A stretch of DNA of 64,000 bases from Algibacillus agarilyticus (GCF_003286125.1 NZ_QMED01000002.1:124001-188000); one strand, 5' to 3'; shown: positions 1 to 8,629, counted from the stretch's first letter. The notes: generated by a model from the letters alone, not told the origin. Program-made: numbers and translations.

Positions 1-1363
1 TGCGTGCAAACAGGGCTTTCCAACCGATTTGTTGCGGCGTTTTGGCATTAACCGCAAAATGTCCGCCAGCGATCACAATCATCACTTTTGTTTGTTGGTA
101 TAAGTAAGGCGGGTAAAATTGCGCTAAGTATTGCCGTGTAATAAGTTGATAGATTTGCTGTTCATCACGGTTTAATTGCACATTTTCTACATTTTTAGCG
201 GTTGGAATGATCGCGTGATGTGCGCTGACTTTACTGTCGTTCCAGGCTTTGCTTTTTAAACTCGCATTGGCATTGTTTGCCCATTCACGCCATTTGCCCG
301 ACGATTGACCCAACATATTAATAATACTAGGCGCTTGCGCATGATGCTCTTTAGGTAAATAACGACAATCTGATCGTGGGTAAGTGATCAGTTTATGCTT
401 CTCGTACAAGCTTTGGCACACATCAAGTACTTGCTTCGCGTTCATTGCGAATTGTTTAGCGGCATCAATTTGTAACGCCGATAAATTATAAGGTAGAGGG
501 GCAAATAATTTTTTGTCTTGTTTGTCTACACTTTCAACCTGAGCTGGCTGCCCGGTTATACGTTTTACAACGTTTTGAGCCAATGCTTTATTTAATACGC
601 GATCATGTTCATCCATGTAAGGTTGACAAGCTTCACTGGGGATCCATTTAGCGATAAATTGCTTGTTGTCAGCCGTTTGTAAATGCGCGTGCACATCGTA
701 GTAATTTTTAGGGACAAACTCAGCGATCTCTTGATCTCGTCTAACCACTAATCCTAATAAAGGCGTTTGTACACGCCCAACGGATAAAACACCCCGGTAG
801 CCCGTTTTTTGCCCTTGCAAGGTATAAGCTCGGGTTAAGTTAATACCATAAAGCCAATCAGCCCTTGAGCGCGCTAAAGCAGAAACAGACAACGGCATAA
901 ATTCTTGATTTGTTTTTAAATTGTTTAATGCCCGCTTAACGGCAGGTAAATTTAAATCACTAATCAGTAAACGCTGGGTTTGTTGTTTTTTTGTTTTTGA
1001 TACCTTGAGGTAATCAATAACCTCGTCGATCAGTAACTGCCCTTCCCGGTCAGGATCACCCGCATGCACCAATTGCGAAGCTTGTTTAACTAGCTTACGC
1101 AAAACACTGAGTTGGGCTTTAGTCTGCGTTTTGGGTTTGAGTTGCCATTGATCTGGCACAATAGGCAAATGTGCAAATTGCCATTTTTTAAAATCAGGAT
1201 TGTACTCTTCTGGCTGCGCCTGCTCTAAAATATGGCCAATACACCAAGAAACCACATCGCCGTTACCGGCTTCGATATAACCATTTTGATTTTTATGTGG
1301 TTTGGGTAAAGCCGCTGCGATCGCTCGGCCTAAACTGGGTTTTTCTGCTATATAAAGTTTCAA
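1..1363 (-). CDS. topB: DNA topoisomerase III (5' part; the 3' end lies outside the window)
   Basis: Type IA topoisomerase that nicks and passes single strands and helps resolve replication and recombination intermediates. The minus-strand reading frame stays open from about 1363 to the window edge. It begins KLYIAEKPSLGRAIA, the Toprim start with its catalytic Glu, then HAGDPDREGQLLIDE (the DxDxE metal site) and LITYPRSDCRYLP (the active-site Tyr). About 454 residues are visible of a usual 640 or so; the C-terminal part is beyond the edge. No ATG lies in frame upstream, so the start is placed at TTG 1363, which puts the N-terminus exactly where E. coli TopB (MRLFIAEKPSLARAI) starts. There is no strong ribosome-binding site in front of it. 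Confidence 0.93.
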   Translation of the reverse strand, partial: MKLYIAEKPSLGRAIAAALPKPHKNQNGYIEAGNGDVVSWCIGHILEQAQPEEYNPDFKKWQFAHLPIVPDQWQLKPKTQTKAQLSVLRKLVKQASQLVHAGDPDREGQLLIDEVIDYLKVSKTKKQQTQRLLISDLNLPAVKRALNNLKTNQEFMPLSVSALARSRADWLYGINLTRAYTLQGQKTGYRGVLSVGRVQTPLLGLVVRRDQEIAEFVPKNYYDVHAHLQTADNKQFIAKWIPSEACQPYMDEHDRVLNKALAQNVVKRITGQPAQVESVDKQDKKLFAPLPYNLSALQIDAAKQFAMNAKQVLDVCQSLYEKHKLITYPRSDCRYLPKEHHAQAPSIINMLGQSSGKWREWANNANASLKSKAWNDSKVSAHHAIIPTAKNVENVQLNRDEQQIYQLITRQYLAQFYPPYLYQQTKVMIVIAGGHFAVNAKTPQQIGWKALFAR

Positions 1364-1553
1364 AGTATAAAGAGAAGTAAAACAAGAATAGCTTAAGGTT
1401 AACACCTAACTGTTTTTTCATACAGTTATTTATTGGCCTTAATTTATAAAAAAGGGTTACCCATTTTATCACGTTAAATTTACTTGCAGAATAACAACGA
1501 GTTACTCTGCAAATGGTAAGCACAACTAACCTCAACGCTGGATACCCCTCGTT

Positions 1554-1682
1554 TATAGTCTTCTCGCTCAGGTTTTATGGTTCATTGTCAGCGCTTACTC
1601 GCCCCAATCACATAGTAGAGCATATGCTCATGGCGTCTCGAAGCTTGACTGCTTCCCCTAAAACCCGATCGCTTTGACTATA
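1554..1682 (-). repeat. MITE-like repeat family R1, copy A (129 bp)
   Basis: A non-coding block bounded by TATAGTC on the left and GACTATA on the right. In reverse complement it matches the ends of the blocks at 27713-27906 and 38056-38327, with the middle deleted. Shared parts include AAGCTTCGAGACGCCATGAG, GCATATGCTCTACTATGTGA and the terminal stretch around GACAATGAACCATAAAACC. It fills most of the gap between topB and the SemiSWEET gene. No transposase is encoded. The ends TA-TAGTC/GACTA-TA would fit insertion with a TA duplication, which is an inference. Confidence 0.8.
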
Positions 1683-1703
1683 TTTAACCAGAATTAAGGT
1701 TAA

Positions 1704-2000
1704 CTACATTTCGGTGCAAATATCATCATGTGATTTTTTTGATTTAATGTCGTTATAAATCTTAATTGATAAAATACACGCGGCCAATAAAAACGTTATC
1801 ATGTTCGCTACTATCATTGCGCTATCTTCTTTATACAAGCCATAAGCTAACCAACCCGCAACCCCCACGGTAAAAAAACTATACATCGCTAGCGATAACG
1901 ATTGGGTATCACGTGTTTTAATCACCTGAATAGCTTGAGGTAAAAAAGAAAACGTCGTTAAAAACGCAGATATAAAACCTAATATTTCTAAATTAGTCAT
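1704..2000 (-). CDS. SemiSWEET-type sugar transporter (MtN3/PQ-loop family)
   Basis: A 98-residue integral membrane protein with three predicted helices (about residues 5-25, 38-57 and 62-80). It has the family PQ motif in FLPQAIQVIKTRDTQSLS near residue 20. Bacterial SemiSWEETs are three-helix half-transporters that dimerise to move mono- or disaccharides down their gradient across the inner membrane, and the length is typical. It starts at ATG 2000. It stands alone between topB and the divergent creBC genes, so the context gives no hint of its substrate. Family assignment is firm; the sugar is unknown. Confidence 0.85.
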   Translation of the reverse strand: MTNLEILGFISAFLTTFSFLPQAIQVIKTRDTQSLSLAMYSFFTVGVAGWLAYGLYKEDSAMIVANMITFLLAACILSIKIYNDIKSKKSHDDICTEM

Positions 2001-2295
2001 GATAAAGTCTCCAAAATAAATTAATATCGCCCGTGTTGTTTTAAGCGCATCGTGCGCAGATAGTCTCCTCTAAGGCAGTGACAGTATTTTAATCAAAAGC
2101 GGTGAGTTAGGTTATGGGTTAAACTATCTTGTTTTTATCCAAAACTATCATTGTGTAAATTTTACGTTAACAAGTCGGTGTTTTTGTAACCCCCTACCGC
2201 CGCTCAATAGATAAATGAACGCTAAATCATTAAACAATTTACGGCATTTACTTTATAGTCGATTAACTTTGTAAATAGACTTTCTTATTTTTATC

Positions 2296-3054
2296 ATGCC
2301 AAATCAAACACATATATTGTTAGTCGAAGATGAAGCCAGTATTGCCGACAATGTAAAGTATGCGCTAAAGCAAGCCGGCATAAAGGTAACGTGGACACAT
2401 TTAGGCCAAGCGGCGATAGAATATGCCAAGCAAAATACATACGACATGGTCGTGCTCGATGTAGGCCTGCCCGATATTAATGGTTTTGAGGTATGCAAAA
2501 ACATTAGGTTGTTTTCAGATGTCCCTATTTTATTTTTAACCGCACGCAGTGACGAAATAGACCGCGTGGTAGGGCTAGAAATTGGCGGCGATGATTATGT
2601 AACGAAGCCGTTTAGCCCACGTGAACTCAGCGCTCGGGTTAATGTGATAACCCGACGCTATCGAGCCGCACAAGCTCAACCTACCTCTGCAAATACATTA
2701 ACGCACACCACCACCGACAAAGTCGATAAACCTCATGTGCACGAGGTTAAAACCGTGGGGTTATTCACATTAGCCGAACATAAAAAGCAAATCCATTTTT
2801 GTGCCACCTTGCTTGATTTAACCGCTTATGAATTTGGTATTTTAGCGTTATTAATTCAACAACCTGAACGCGTATTTAGCCGAGAGCAACTTATGTCTGC
2901 GATTTGGTCAGCCCCCGAACACAGCATTGACCGTGCCGTTGATAACCACATAAAAACGCTGCGCGCTAAACTTCGAGTTATTAATGCGGATATTCAGCCG
3001 CTCACGACTCATCGTGGCATGGGATACAGCTTGCAATTAACAGAGCCTAAGTAA
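2296..3054 (+). CDS. creB: Two-component response regulator CreB
   Basis: OmpR-type response regulator of the CreBC carbon-source-responsive system. The receiver domain (about 1-125) has the acidic pair E11/D12, phospho-acceptor D55 in VVLDVGLPDINGFE and K104 in DDYVTKPFSPRE, closely matching E. coli CreB. A winged-helix DNA-binding domain fills the last 100 residues (RVFSREQLMSAIW, then HIKTLRAKL). A His/Thr-rich linker of about 30 residues, longer than in E. coli, joins them. The stop codon overlaps the creC start by one base, so the pair is cotranslated. It is expected to activate creD downstream. Confidence 0.93.
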   Translation: MPNQTHILLVEDEASIADNVKYALKQAGIKVTWTHLGQAAIEYAKQNTYDMVVLDVGLPDINGFEVCKNIRLFSDVPILFLTARSDEIDRVVGLEIGGDDYVTKPFSPRELSARVNVITRRYRAAQAQPTSANTLTHTTTDKVDKPHVHEVKTVGLFTLAEHKKQIHFCATLLDLTAYEFGILALLIQQPERVFSREQLMSAIWSAPEHSIDRAVDNHIKTLRAKLRVINADIQPLTTHRGMGYSLQLTEPK

Positions 3055-4499
3055 TGAGTTTAAATTCACGCATTTTCATCGCTTATTTTGCTATTTTAAG
3101 CGTCGCATTTTATTTGCTTTTGAATACCTTTTTAGCGGAAATAAAACCAGGCTATAGACAATCTACCGAAGATAGTTTGGTTGATATGGCTAATTTTGTG
3201 GCTGAGATTGTCAGCCCCGATTTTGTTGCACACGATACAAAACAATTAAGCCCGCAATTTTCAGATGCGATGCAGCGATTACTCGCGCGTGAATACCGAG
3301 CCGAGATATTTGGTATTGAAAAAGAAATCAGCAAATTACACATTTATATTACAGATGCGCAAGGCATCGTGCGTTTTGATTCAAAAAATAAAGCAGTAGG
3401 ACAAGATTATTCATTATGGAATGACGTATATTTAACGTTACGTGGACAATATGGTGCTCGTAGTACCAAGGCTGACATAAATAACGATTTAAGTTCAGTG
3501 ATGCATGTCGCTGCCCCCATTAAACATCAAGGAAAAATAATAGGTGTCGCGACGGTTGCAAAGCCTAACCTATCGGTGCAGCCTTTTATTGAACAAGCAC
3601 GTAAAAAACTAATTTCACAAAGCCTTTTTTTAGTTCTTAGCGCGATTGTGCTGGCTCTTTTATTTTCGTTTTGGTTAACGCGGTCGATTCGTCAATTATC
3701 GTTATATTCAAACTTAATTGCCGACGGAAAACGCGCAACGCTCCCAAAGTTGCATGAAGTTGAATTGGCCAATTTAGCCCTTTCAATGGAACGAATGCGC
3801 AAACAGTTAGAAGGCAAAGAATACGTAGAGCGATATATACATGCGCTTACACACGAATTAAAAAGCCCTATATCTGCAATTAAAGGGGCGAGTGAGCTTA
3901 TAACCCCTGACATGCCAGCCGATGATTTAGTGCATTTTATGACAAATATTCAACACGAAACGAGCCGAATAGACGAAATGATCAACCGCTTATTAGCACT
4001 TGCAGCCATTGAAAAACAACAGCATTTAACCACAACCGAAAATGTCAATTTAAATGCCTTAATCGAGCGTGTTATCGCCAGTAAAGAACACCTTAGTGCA
4101 AGCAAAAACCTCCATATTATAAGCGGGTCAAACATGACTTTTAATATTAAAGGCGATGCCTTTTTATTGCAGCAAGCACTCGATAATTTGCTCCAAAATG
4201 CAATTGAGTTTAGCCCAAACAATAGCGAAATAAACATTCAAATTAATCACACTGCATGTGGTGATATTAAGATAGATATCGTAGACCAAGGCACGGGGAT
4301 ACCCGACTATGCCTTAAATAAGATATTCGAACGCTTTTATTCGTTACCTAGGCCTAACTCGGCTAAAAAAAGCTCCGGGTTAGGCTTATGTTTTGTTAAA
4401 CAGATAATGGAACTGCATAATGGCCAAATTAGCATTACCAGCCCAGCTACACTTGGAACCTGCGCAACACTTACATTTAAAGATCATTTCAACCATTAA
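3054..4499 (+). CDS. creC: Sensor histidine kinase CreC
   Basis: Inner-membrane sensor kinase partner of CreB. Two transmembrane helices (about 8-28 and 188-208) flank a periplasmic sensor with the CreC signatures TDAQGIVRFDS and AVGQDYSLWNDVYLTLRGQYGARST, nearly as in E. coli CreC. It then has a HAMP-like linker, an H-box with phospho-His H267 in ALTHELKSPISAIKG, and an ATPase domain with DQGTGIPDYALNKIFERFYSLPR and SSGLGLCFV. At 481 residues it is close to the E. coli protein. The last four bases overlap the 3' end of the convergent fic gene, so an inserted gene pair now separates creC from creD. Confidence 0.94.
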   Translation: MSLNSRIFIAYFAILSVAFYLLLNTFLAEIKPGYRQSTEDSLVDMANFVAEIVSPDFVAHDTKQLSPQFSDAMQRLLAREYRAEIFGIEKEISKLHIYITDAQGIVRFDSKNKAVGQDYSLWNDVYLTLRGQYGARSTKADINNDLSSVMHVAAPIKHQGKIIGVATVAKPNLSVQPFIEQARKKLISQSLFLVLSAIVLALLFSFWLTRSIRQLSLYSNLIADGKRATLPKLHEVELANLALSMERMRKQLEGKEYVERYIHALTHELKSPISAIKGASELITPDMPADDLVHFMTNIQHETSRIDEMINRLLALAAIEKQQHLTTTENVNLNALIERVIASKEHLSASKNLHIISGSNMTFNIKGDAFLLQQALDNLLQNAIEFSPNNSEINIQINHTACGDIKIDIVDQGTGIPDYALNKIFERFYSLPRPNSAKKSSGLGLCFVKQIMELHNGQISITSPATLGTCATLTFKDHFNH

Positions 4500-5083
4500 G
4501 AAATAGCTAAGGCCATTATTCTTTGTAAGGCATTTAAATCGCCATTGTACCCATTCACATTTGCAGTTATCCATTCCTCTTTAGAAATGTCAGGCCAATT
4601 AATGCTCATGCCTAAAAAGAAACATAACTCTTCAAAGAAAAAACGCTGAACTCTTCCGTTCCCTTCGCGAAATGGATGAATAACATTAAGCTCACAGAAA
4701 ATATCGGTTATCTCAACTAAGAAATCGAGTTTTTTGCTAATTAGATCAAGCGCCTGAATCCGTAAGAATTGCTTATTTAACTCTGTATTTATTTTAGGGC
4801 ATGTGCAAAAACGAGTATTTCCTTTCGAAATATCGACAACTCTTATGTCACCAGCCCAACTATAAACATCTTGAAATAAATGCCAATGGAGGTGTTTTAA
4901 ATGATTTAAGTTGAATTCGGTTAGGGAAGTGATATTGGAAGTATATTCGCTATAACGAAAAGCGGTAAATTCTAATTCAGCGGCTGATAATTCAGCATGG
5001 TCTGTAATGTTTAATTTATTAATGAGTATGTCAGTACCAAAATAGCAATAGCTATCTTGATTTGCACCATACTTATCTCGCAT
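4496..5083 (-). CDS. fic: Fic-domain protein (predicted AMP-transferase toxin)
   Basis: A 195-residue Fic protein. It carries the complete active-site loop HPFREGNGR (136-144), with catalytic His136 and the anion-binding Gly-rich part, on a fold that starts DKYG near residue 3 as in VbhT- and E. coli Fic-like enzymes. Such enzymes transfer AMP from ATP to Tyr/Ser/Thr of target proteins; DNA gyrase and topoisomerase IV are known targets of class I relatives. The loop is intact, so activity must be restrained by a partner: the small antitoxin-like gene immediately upstream (5073-5228) overlaps its start. The gene faces creC and overlaps its last four bases. The target is unknown. Confidence 0.9.
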   Translation of the reverse strand: MRDKYGANQDSYCYFGTDILINKLNITDHAELSAAELEFTAFRYSEYTSNITSLTEFNLNHLKHLHWHLFQDVYSWAGDIRVVDISKGNTRFCTCPKINTELNKQFLRIQALDLISKKLDFLVEITDIFCELNVIHPFREGNGRVQRFFFEELCFFLGMSINWPDISKEEWITANVNGYNGDLNALQRIMALAIS

Positions 5084-5228
5084 ATTTCACTTTTAGATCA
5101 TTAATTGATTTACTTAAATTTTCTTTTTTAAATGTCAGGCCTTCATAACGAGAGCTCGTCTCGAAGTTACTCATTTTAGGAACAAATGTTCGAGCGTTGT
5201 GAGTGTTTTTAATCGGTGTATTAGCCAT
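5073..5228 (-). CDS. VbhA/FicA-like class I Fic antitoxin (51 aa)
   Basis: A 51-residue reading frame starting at ATG 5228 behind a clear ribosome-binding site (GAGAGGG, about 5 bases upstream) and ending 11 bases inside fic. The protein contains SSRYEGLTF (25-33), which fits the inhibitory motif (S/T)xxxE(G/N) of class I Fic antitoxins; in Bartonella VbhA the matching stretch is SQRLEGL. In that family the Glu points into the Fic active site and blocks ATP binding. The basic, helix-prone C-terminus (KKENLSKSINDLKVKYAR) suits a small helical partner. Overlapping order antitoxin then toxin is typical. The motif, position and spacing agree; no similarity search was possible. Confidence 0.8.
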   Translation of the reverse strand: MANTPIKNTHNARTFVPKMSNFETSSRYEGLTFKKENLSKSINDLKVKYAR

Positions 5229-5348
5229 AAAGCCCTCTCATAATTAACACTTAAATTATAGCGCTATAATTGTTTACATTCTATACATCACTCAAACAAA
5301 AAATGGCTTACTTATATTCCTTATTAAACACACAAAACACATCTAACT

Positions 5349-5364
5349 CTCACATAAACCACAC
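5349..5364 (+). promoter_or_regulatory. Possible CreB-binding tag upstream of creD (weak)
   Basis: CTCAC-N6-CACAC lies 75 bases before the creD start. E. coli CreB binds TTCAC-N6-TTCAC, so this has the right spacing with three mismatches over the two half-sites. It is the best candidate I found between fic and creD. It is offered only because creD is the classic CreB target. Confidence 0.2.
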
Positions 5365-5438
5365 ATAAGCGACAAACGTTGCACATATTGACTCGTTAAA
5401 CTAACAGGGTATTCAACAACAGTTTAACGGAGCCTAAC

Positions 5439-6857
5439 ATGCAAAAACCATTATTAACCAAACTGGTCGTGATCAGCGTGATCACTCTTTTATTATTGAT
5501 CCCTTTATCAATGATCTCGGGGCAAATTAACGATCGCCAACATTACTTAATCGATGCACAAACAAGCGTTGCAAACAGTTGGACCGGCGAGCAAAAAATT
5601 ACCGGACCAATACTCGTTGTGCCTTATACCGCTTATCGTTATGTAGAAACGTGGAATGAGACCAAAGAAAAATTAATTCAGCGTAAAGATGCTTACCACA
5701 AATTTTTATTTGTAAAACCGGAAACCTTGCATTTTGATGTGCAAACCCAAAACGACATTCGCTACAAAGGTATTTATGCGATCCCCGTTTACACATCAAA
5801 TTTAATGATTAAAGGCCAACTTTCGCCTCAAGCAATACAAACAAAACTAACCACGATCAAACAAGATTATGATGAAGTAGAGTTTGAAAACGCGTTTTTA
5901 TCGGTTCTCATTTCTGACCCTCGGGGCATAAACCGCGTACCCACACTCAACTTTAATCAACAAACCATTAATTTTAAACCGGGCAGCCAACTTTCGGTAC
6001 ATAGCAACGGCATACATGCGCCGCTTGATGTTGATTTACAAAATTTGCAGGCAAAAAACGAATTTGATTTTTCGTTAGAAATACGCGGAATGAAACAATT
6101 ATCTTTTGTTCCGGTTGGCGAAAGCATTCAAGTGGTCGCTCAATCTAATTGGCCACATCCAGAATTTACCGGCCAATTTTTACCGGTACAGCGTACGATT
6201 AATAACGAAGGCTATCGAGCCCAATGGAAAATCACCTCGTTTGCCAATAACATTCAGCAAAAATTAGAAAATTGCGCAGCGGGCTCTTGCAAAGCCTTAC
6301 TCGCCACCGATTTTGGTGTTAAACATATAGAAGCCGTCGATGTATATTTGCAATCTGAGCGTTCAATTAAATACGGTGTTTTGTTTATTGCTTTAAGTTT
6401 TATCGCCTTCTTTTTATTTGAAGTGGTGCAAAAATTACGTATTCATGGCATTCAATATGCTTTGGTCGGTTTGGCTATTGCCAGCTTCTTCCTATTATTA
6501 GTCTCATTATCTGAGCATATTGCGTTTGTTTGGGCTTACACCATCGCCGCTTTTGCTTGTATTAGCTTATTGGTTGTTTACATCAGCAATATTTTAGCGA
6601 GCTTGAGCCATGCACTTGGCTTTGGGCTGGCGATGTCGTTATTGTATGCCGCGTTGTTTGTGATCATTAGTGCTGAAGATACCGCCTTGTTAATGGGGTC
6701 TGGCTTAACGTTTGGTTTACTCGCCATGCTGATGATGGCAACCCGTAAAATTGATTGGTATCAAGTAAGTGAAGAGCTTTCGGCTAAAGCCAAAATAGCG
6801 ACAAAACCAGCAGAAAAATCAACAACCGAACCAGCAAACACCGAATCAAATACGTAA
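5439..6857 (+). CDS. creD: Inner-membrane protein CreD
   Basis: CreD family protein of 472 residues, the main output gene of CreBC in enterobacteria. It has an N-terminal helix (about 8-26), a large periplasmic domain with the family stretches WTGEQKITGPILVVPY and ISDPRGI, then a cluster of five or six membrane helices from about residue 310 to 435. The charged tail ends in a Thr/Glu/Ala-rich segment. The biochemical role is not known; in Enterobacteriaceae and Stenotrophomonas it affects envelope integrity and beta-lactam or colicin tolerance. It has a good ribosome-binding site (ACGGAG). It is separated from creBC by the convergent fic module. Confidence 0.92.
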   Translation: MQKPLLTKLVVISVITLLLLIPLSMISGQINDRQHYLIDAQTSVANSWTGEQKITGPILVVPYTAYRYVETWNETKEKLIQRKDAYHKFLFVKPETLHFDVQTQNDIRYKGIYAIPVYTSNLMIKGQLSPQAIQTKLTTIKQDYDEVEFENAFLSVLISDPRGINRVPTLNFNQQTINFKPGSQLSVHSNGIHAPLDVDLQNLQAKNEFDFSLEIRGMKQLSFVPVGESIQVVAQSNWPHPEFTGQFLPVQRTINNEGYRAQWKITSFANNIQQKLENCAAGSCKALLATDFGVKHIEAVDVYLQSERSIKYGVLFIALSFIAFFLFEVVQKLRIHGIQYALVGLAIASFFLLLVSLSEHIAFVWAYTIAAFACISLLVVYISNILASLSHALGFGLAMSLLYAALFVIISAEDTALLMGSGLTFGLLAMLMMATRKIDWYQVSEELSAKAKIATKPAEKSTTEPANTESNT

Positions 6858-6877
6858 CCAAAAACCCGAAAAAGCAT

Positions 6878-6906
6878 AAGCCGGCTGACTCCGTCACCGG
6901 CTTTAT
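6878..6906 (+). terminator. Rho-independent terminator of creD
   Basis: AAGCCGG and CCGGCTT form a 7-bp stem around a 12-base loop, about 20 bases after the creD stop. Only a short T run follows (CTTTA), so termination may be partial. Confidence 0.6.
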
Positions 6907-7298
6907 AGCTTGTCAGGGGGGTAATTGTAAAGCCAGAGTAAACAAGTTTAAGCACGGTGCACAGTAGTGTTTTTTTGATGAAAAAAGGTTGAGTGGTAAT
7001 CATTATTGAAACGGAATGTTTTGAACGATATACGCCCAACTATAGTGTGCACCACCAAAAATGCTGTAGACCGGTTTAGCCACGCAGTGGTGTAAGCCGG
7101 ATAAATGAACACGCCATATGATGCGTATCGAATGATGGCGCCTTACGTCACTTCGCGCCTAAAGCACCCTACCCGAAATTGTTTGATTAAACCTACCGCA
7201 CGCAGTCACTCAGTCTGCTTTGAAACACCAGAGTCACAACACTGGGGTCAAGCATTTACTATTGCAACAGGCTAATAAAAAGGCATCCCCTGATAATA
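6907..7298. other. Non-coding stretch with degenerate repeat-like sequence
   Basis: I see no convincing gene here. A diverged version of the ACCGGTTTA...GTGG palindrome found at 42488 and 43740 sits around 7069-7101 (ACCGGTTTAGCCACGCAGTG, then TAAGCCGG). A CACTGGGGTCA motif lies near 7240 and recurs near 11829. These look like remnants of REP-type elements at the left edge of the accessory region. Confidence 0.4.
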
Positions 7299-7437
7299 AT
7301 TTTTTATCTTTAATCATTTTTTTCTCTGTAAATAAACAATATAAATAGCCATGTGTTAGCGTATTTGTTAAAAATACAGAAATTATAAAAATGTGCGTGG
7401 ATTTAGTAGAAAATCGCGCATGATTAAATTGTTAAGT
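7299..7437 (+). repeat. Leader repeat D, copy 1 (139 bp), upstream of a lipoprotein gene
   Basis: It matches 8072-8218 almost base for base, from ATTTTTTATCTTT through AAATAAACAATATAAATAGC and GTTAAAAATACAGAAATTAT to ATGATTAAATTGTTA. Each copy ends about ten bases or fewer before the start of a small lipoprotein-type gene, so it probably supplies the promoter and leader. Both contain the small dyad GTATTT-GTTAA-AAATAC. Confidence 0.8.
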
Positions 7438-7442
7438 TGCAA

Positions 7443-7886
7443 ATGTATAAATCACTGTTAGTATTTTTTTCACTATTTTTAATCGGCTGTGTCCGTACAG
7501 TTACTTGGGATGGTTATCTTCCAAGTAATGAGTTTCACCTAACGTTTGTTGATTTAAGTGGTATGCCTGTTTCAGGTGTTTCTTTTAAGTGTTCTGGTTC
7601 AGCTCCCAATTCATCTGGTGATTACATTGCTAAAGCACTAAATTTATCAGCTACAACTTCTGATGAAAGTGGCTTATTAATCCTCAAGCACAATGGCTCT
7701 GAAGTTGGTGGCACTCATATGGCTATTGGCTCATTTGAGTGGGGGCATGCTGAAATAGATTCGGCCATATGTAATTTTTACTTATCTTCAAAACTAGTTT
7801 ACTCTGGTTCTATTGATGAATTTAATCAACCAGTTACATTAGTTGTTGATATGCCTGCAACCGTCACTCATGCGGGACAGGCGTAA
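7443..7886 (+). CDS. Predicted lipoprotein, unknown function
   Basis: About 147 residues starting at ATG 7443; a TTG two codons earlier is possible. The N-terminus MYKSLLVFFSLFLIGC is a lipoprotein signal with lipidated Cys16. The rest (TFVDLSGMPVSGVSFKCSGS near 35-55, then CNFYLSSKLVYSGS) resembles a beta-sandwich that decorates envelope proteins, but I recognise no named family. Its last residues (THAGQA) are encoded by the dispersed motif CATGCGGGACAGGC, seen again at 9858. It is the first gene of an accessory stretch behind leader repeat D1 and is followed by its own terminator at 8054. Confidence 0.6.
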   Translation: MYKSLLVFFSLFLIGCVRTVTWDGYLPSNEFHLTFVDLSGMPVSGVSFKCSGSAPNSSGDYIAKALNLSATTSDESGLLILKHNGSEVGGTHMAIGSFEWGHAEIDSAICNFYLSSKLVYSGSIDEFNQPVTLVVDMPATVTHAGQA

Positions 7887-8053
7887 ATAAGCCTATGATT
7901 TTATTTAACTTTAAGTCTCAAGTTAGGGTAATAACGAATCACCGTAAAGCTCTAACGAACACAGGTTTAAAAACTGAGGCCGTGTTTTTATACTCAAAAC
8001 ATTTCTACCACTGTGTTTATTTACAAATCACGTGCTTTGTTCCGCTATTCAAG

Positions 8054-8078
8054 AAAATGCGCAAGTTGCGCATTTTTT
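8054..8078 (+). terminator. Rho-independent terminator
   Basis: AAAATGCGC and GCGCATTTT pair around AAGTT, and the stem runs into six Ts. It ends the 7443-7886 transcript and overlaps the left end of leader repeat D2. Confidence 0.75.
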
Positions 8079-8218
8079 ATCTTTGATAAACTTTTTCTCT
8101 GCAAATAAACAATATAAATAGCCATGTGTTAGCGTATTTGTTAAAAATACAGAAATTATAAAAATGCGCGCGGATTTAGTAGAAAATACGCAAATCGCAC
8201 ATGATTAAATTGTTAGGT
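8072..8218 (+). repeat. Leader repeat D, copy 2 (147 bp)
   Basis: Second copy of the 7299-7437 leader, with a few substitutions and a short insertion near ACGCAAATCGCACATG. It ends in GTTAGGT five bases before the ATG at 8223, where TTAGG can also act as ribosome-binding site. The period between copies is about 775 bp. Confidence 0.8.
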
Positions 8219-8222
8219 TTTC

Positions 8223-8629
8223 ATGAAGTATATTGCCCATATTGGTGTCATATTAATTATTCTTTTTTGCTTTATTCCTGCTTATCGGAAGTTGGAAACT
8301 GTAACTCAGATTCTGAGTACGTTATAAAAGCAAAAAAATTGAAACCTACTGAGCTAAAAATATTAATTGAAGACGTAGGTAAATATTTTTCATCCAAGAA
8401 AGATATTTCTTACATTGAGATAGATTCGTTACCTAATAGTGTAAAAAATCTTAAACCTGTTCATGCTTCAACACACGGAGGCAAAGAGCTTTGGGTTTAT
8501 TTGCATACATGTGGTTTAGATAGCAAAATTATTATGTTAATTGATGCAAAAAAACAAGTAGTGTCAATTCAATGGGGTGACCCAGTGTCACCTAAGTCAG
8601 GTTCAGCTCAATTGTGGCCGAAAACCTAA
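8223..8629 (+). pseudogene. Predicted lipoprotein gene with a frameshift in a T6 run
   Basis: ATG 8223 opens a typical lipoprotein signal (MKYIAHIGVILIILF), but this frame stops within 35 codons. Adding one T to the run at 8263-8268 joins it to the downstream frame and gives MKYIAHIGVILIILFLLYSC, a full signal with lipobox LYSC. It then continues as a soluble domain ending near QLWPKT at 8629 (about 115 residues after the Cys, including KPTELKILIEDVGKYFSSKK and WVYLHTCGLDSKIIMLID). The uninterrupted frame from ATG 8201 instead has a poor N-terminus. Either the gene is phase-variable or broken, or the run is a sequencing error. No family recognised. Confidence 0.6.

Noticed and set aside
1293-1535. 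80-residue frame overlapping the topB start
   Set aside because: It overlaps the well-supported topB N-terminus in another frame and has no recognisable features.
7895-8086. 63-residue frame after the first lipoprotein gene
   Set aside because: It runs through the terminator hairpin at 8054 and into leader repeat D2; no ribosome-binding site and low-complexity content.
7299-8218. Leader repeats D1/D2 as complete attC sites
   Set aside because: They end in GTTRRRY but lack an RYYYAAC partner at the other end and do not fold into the attC shape by eye.
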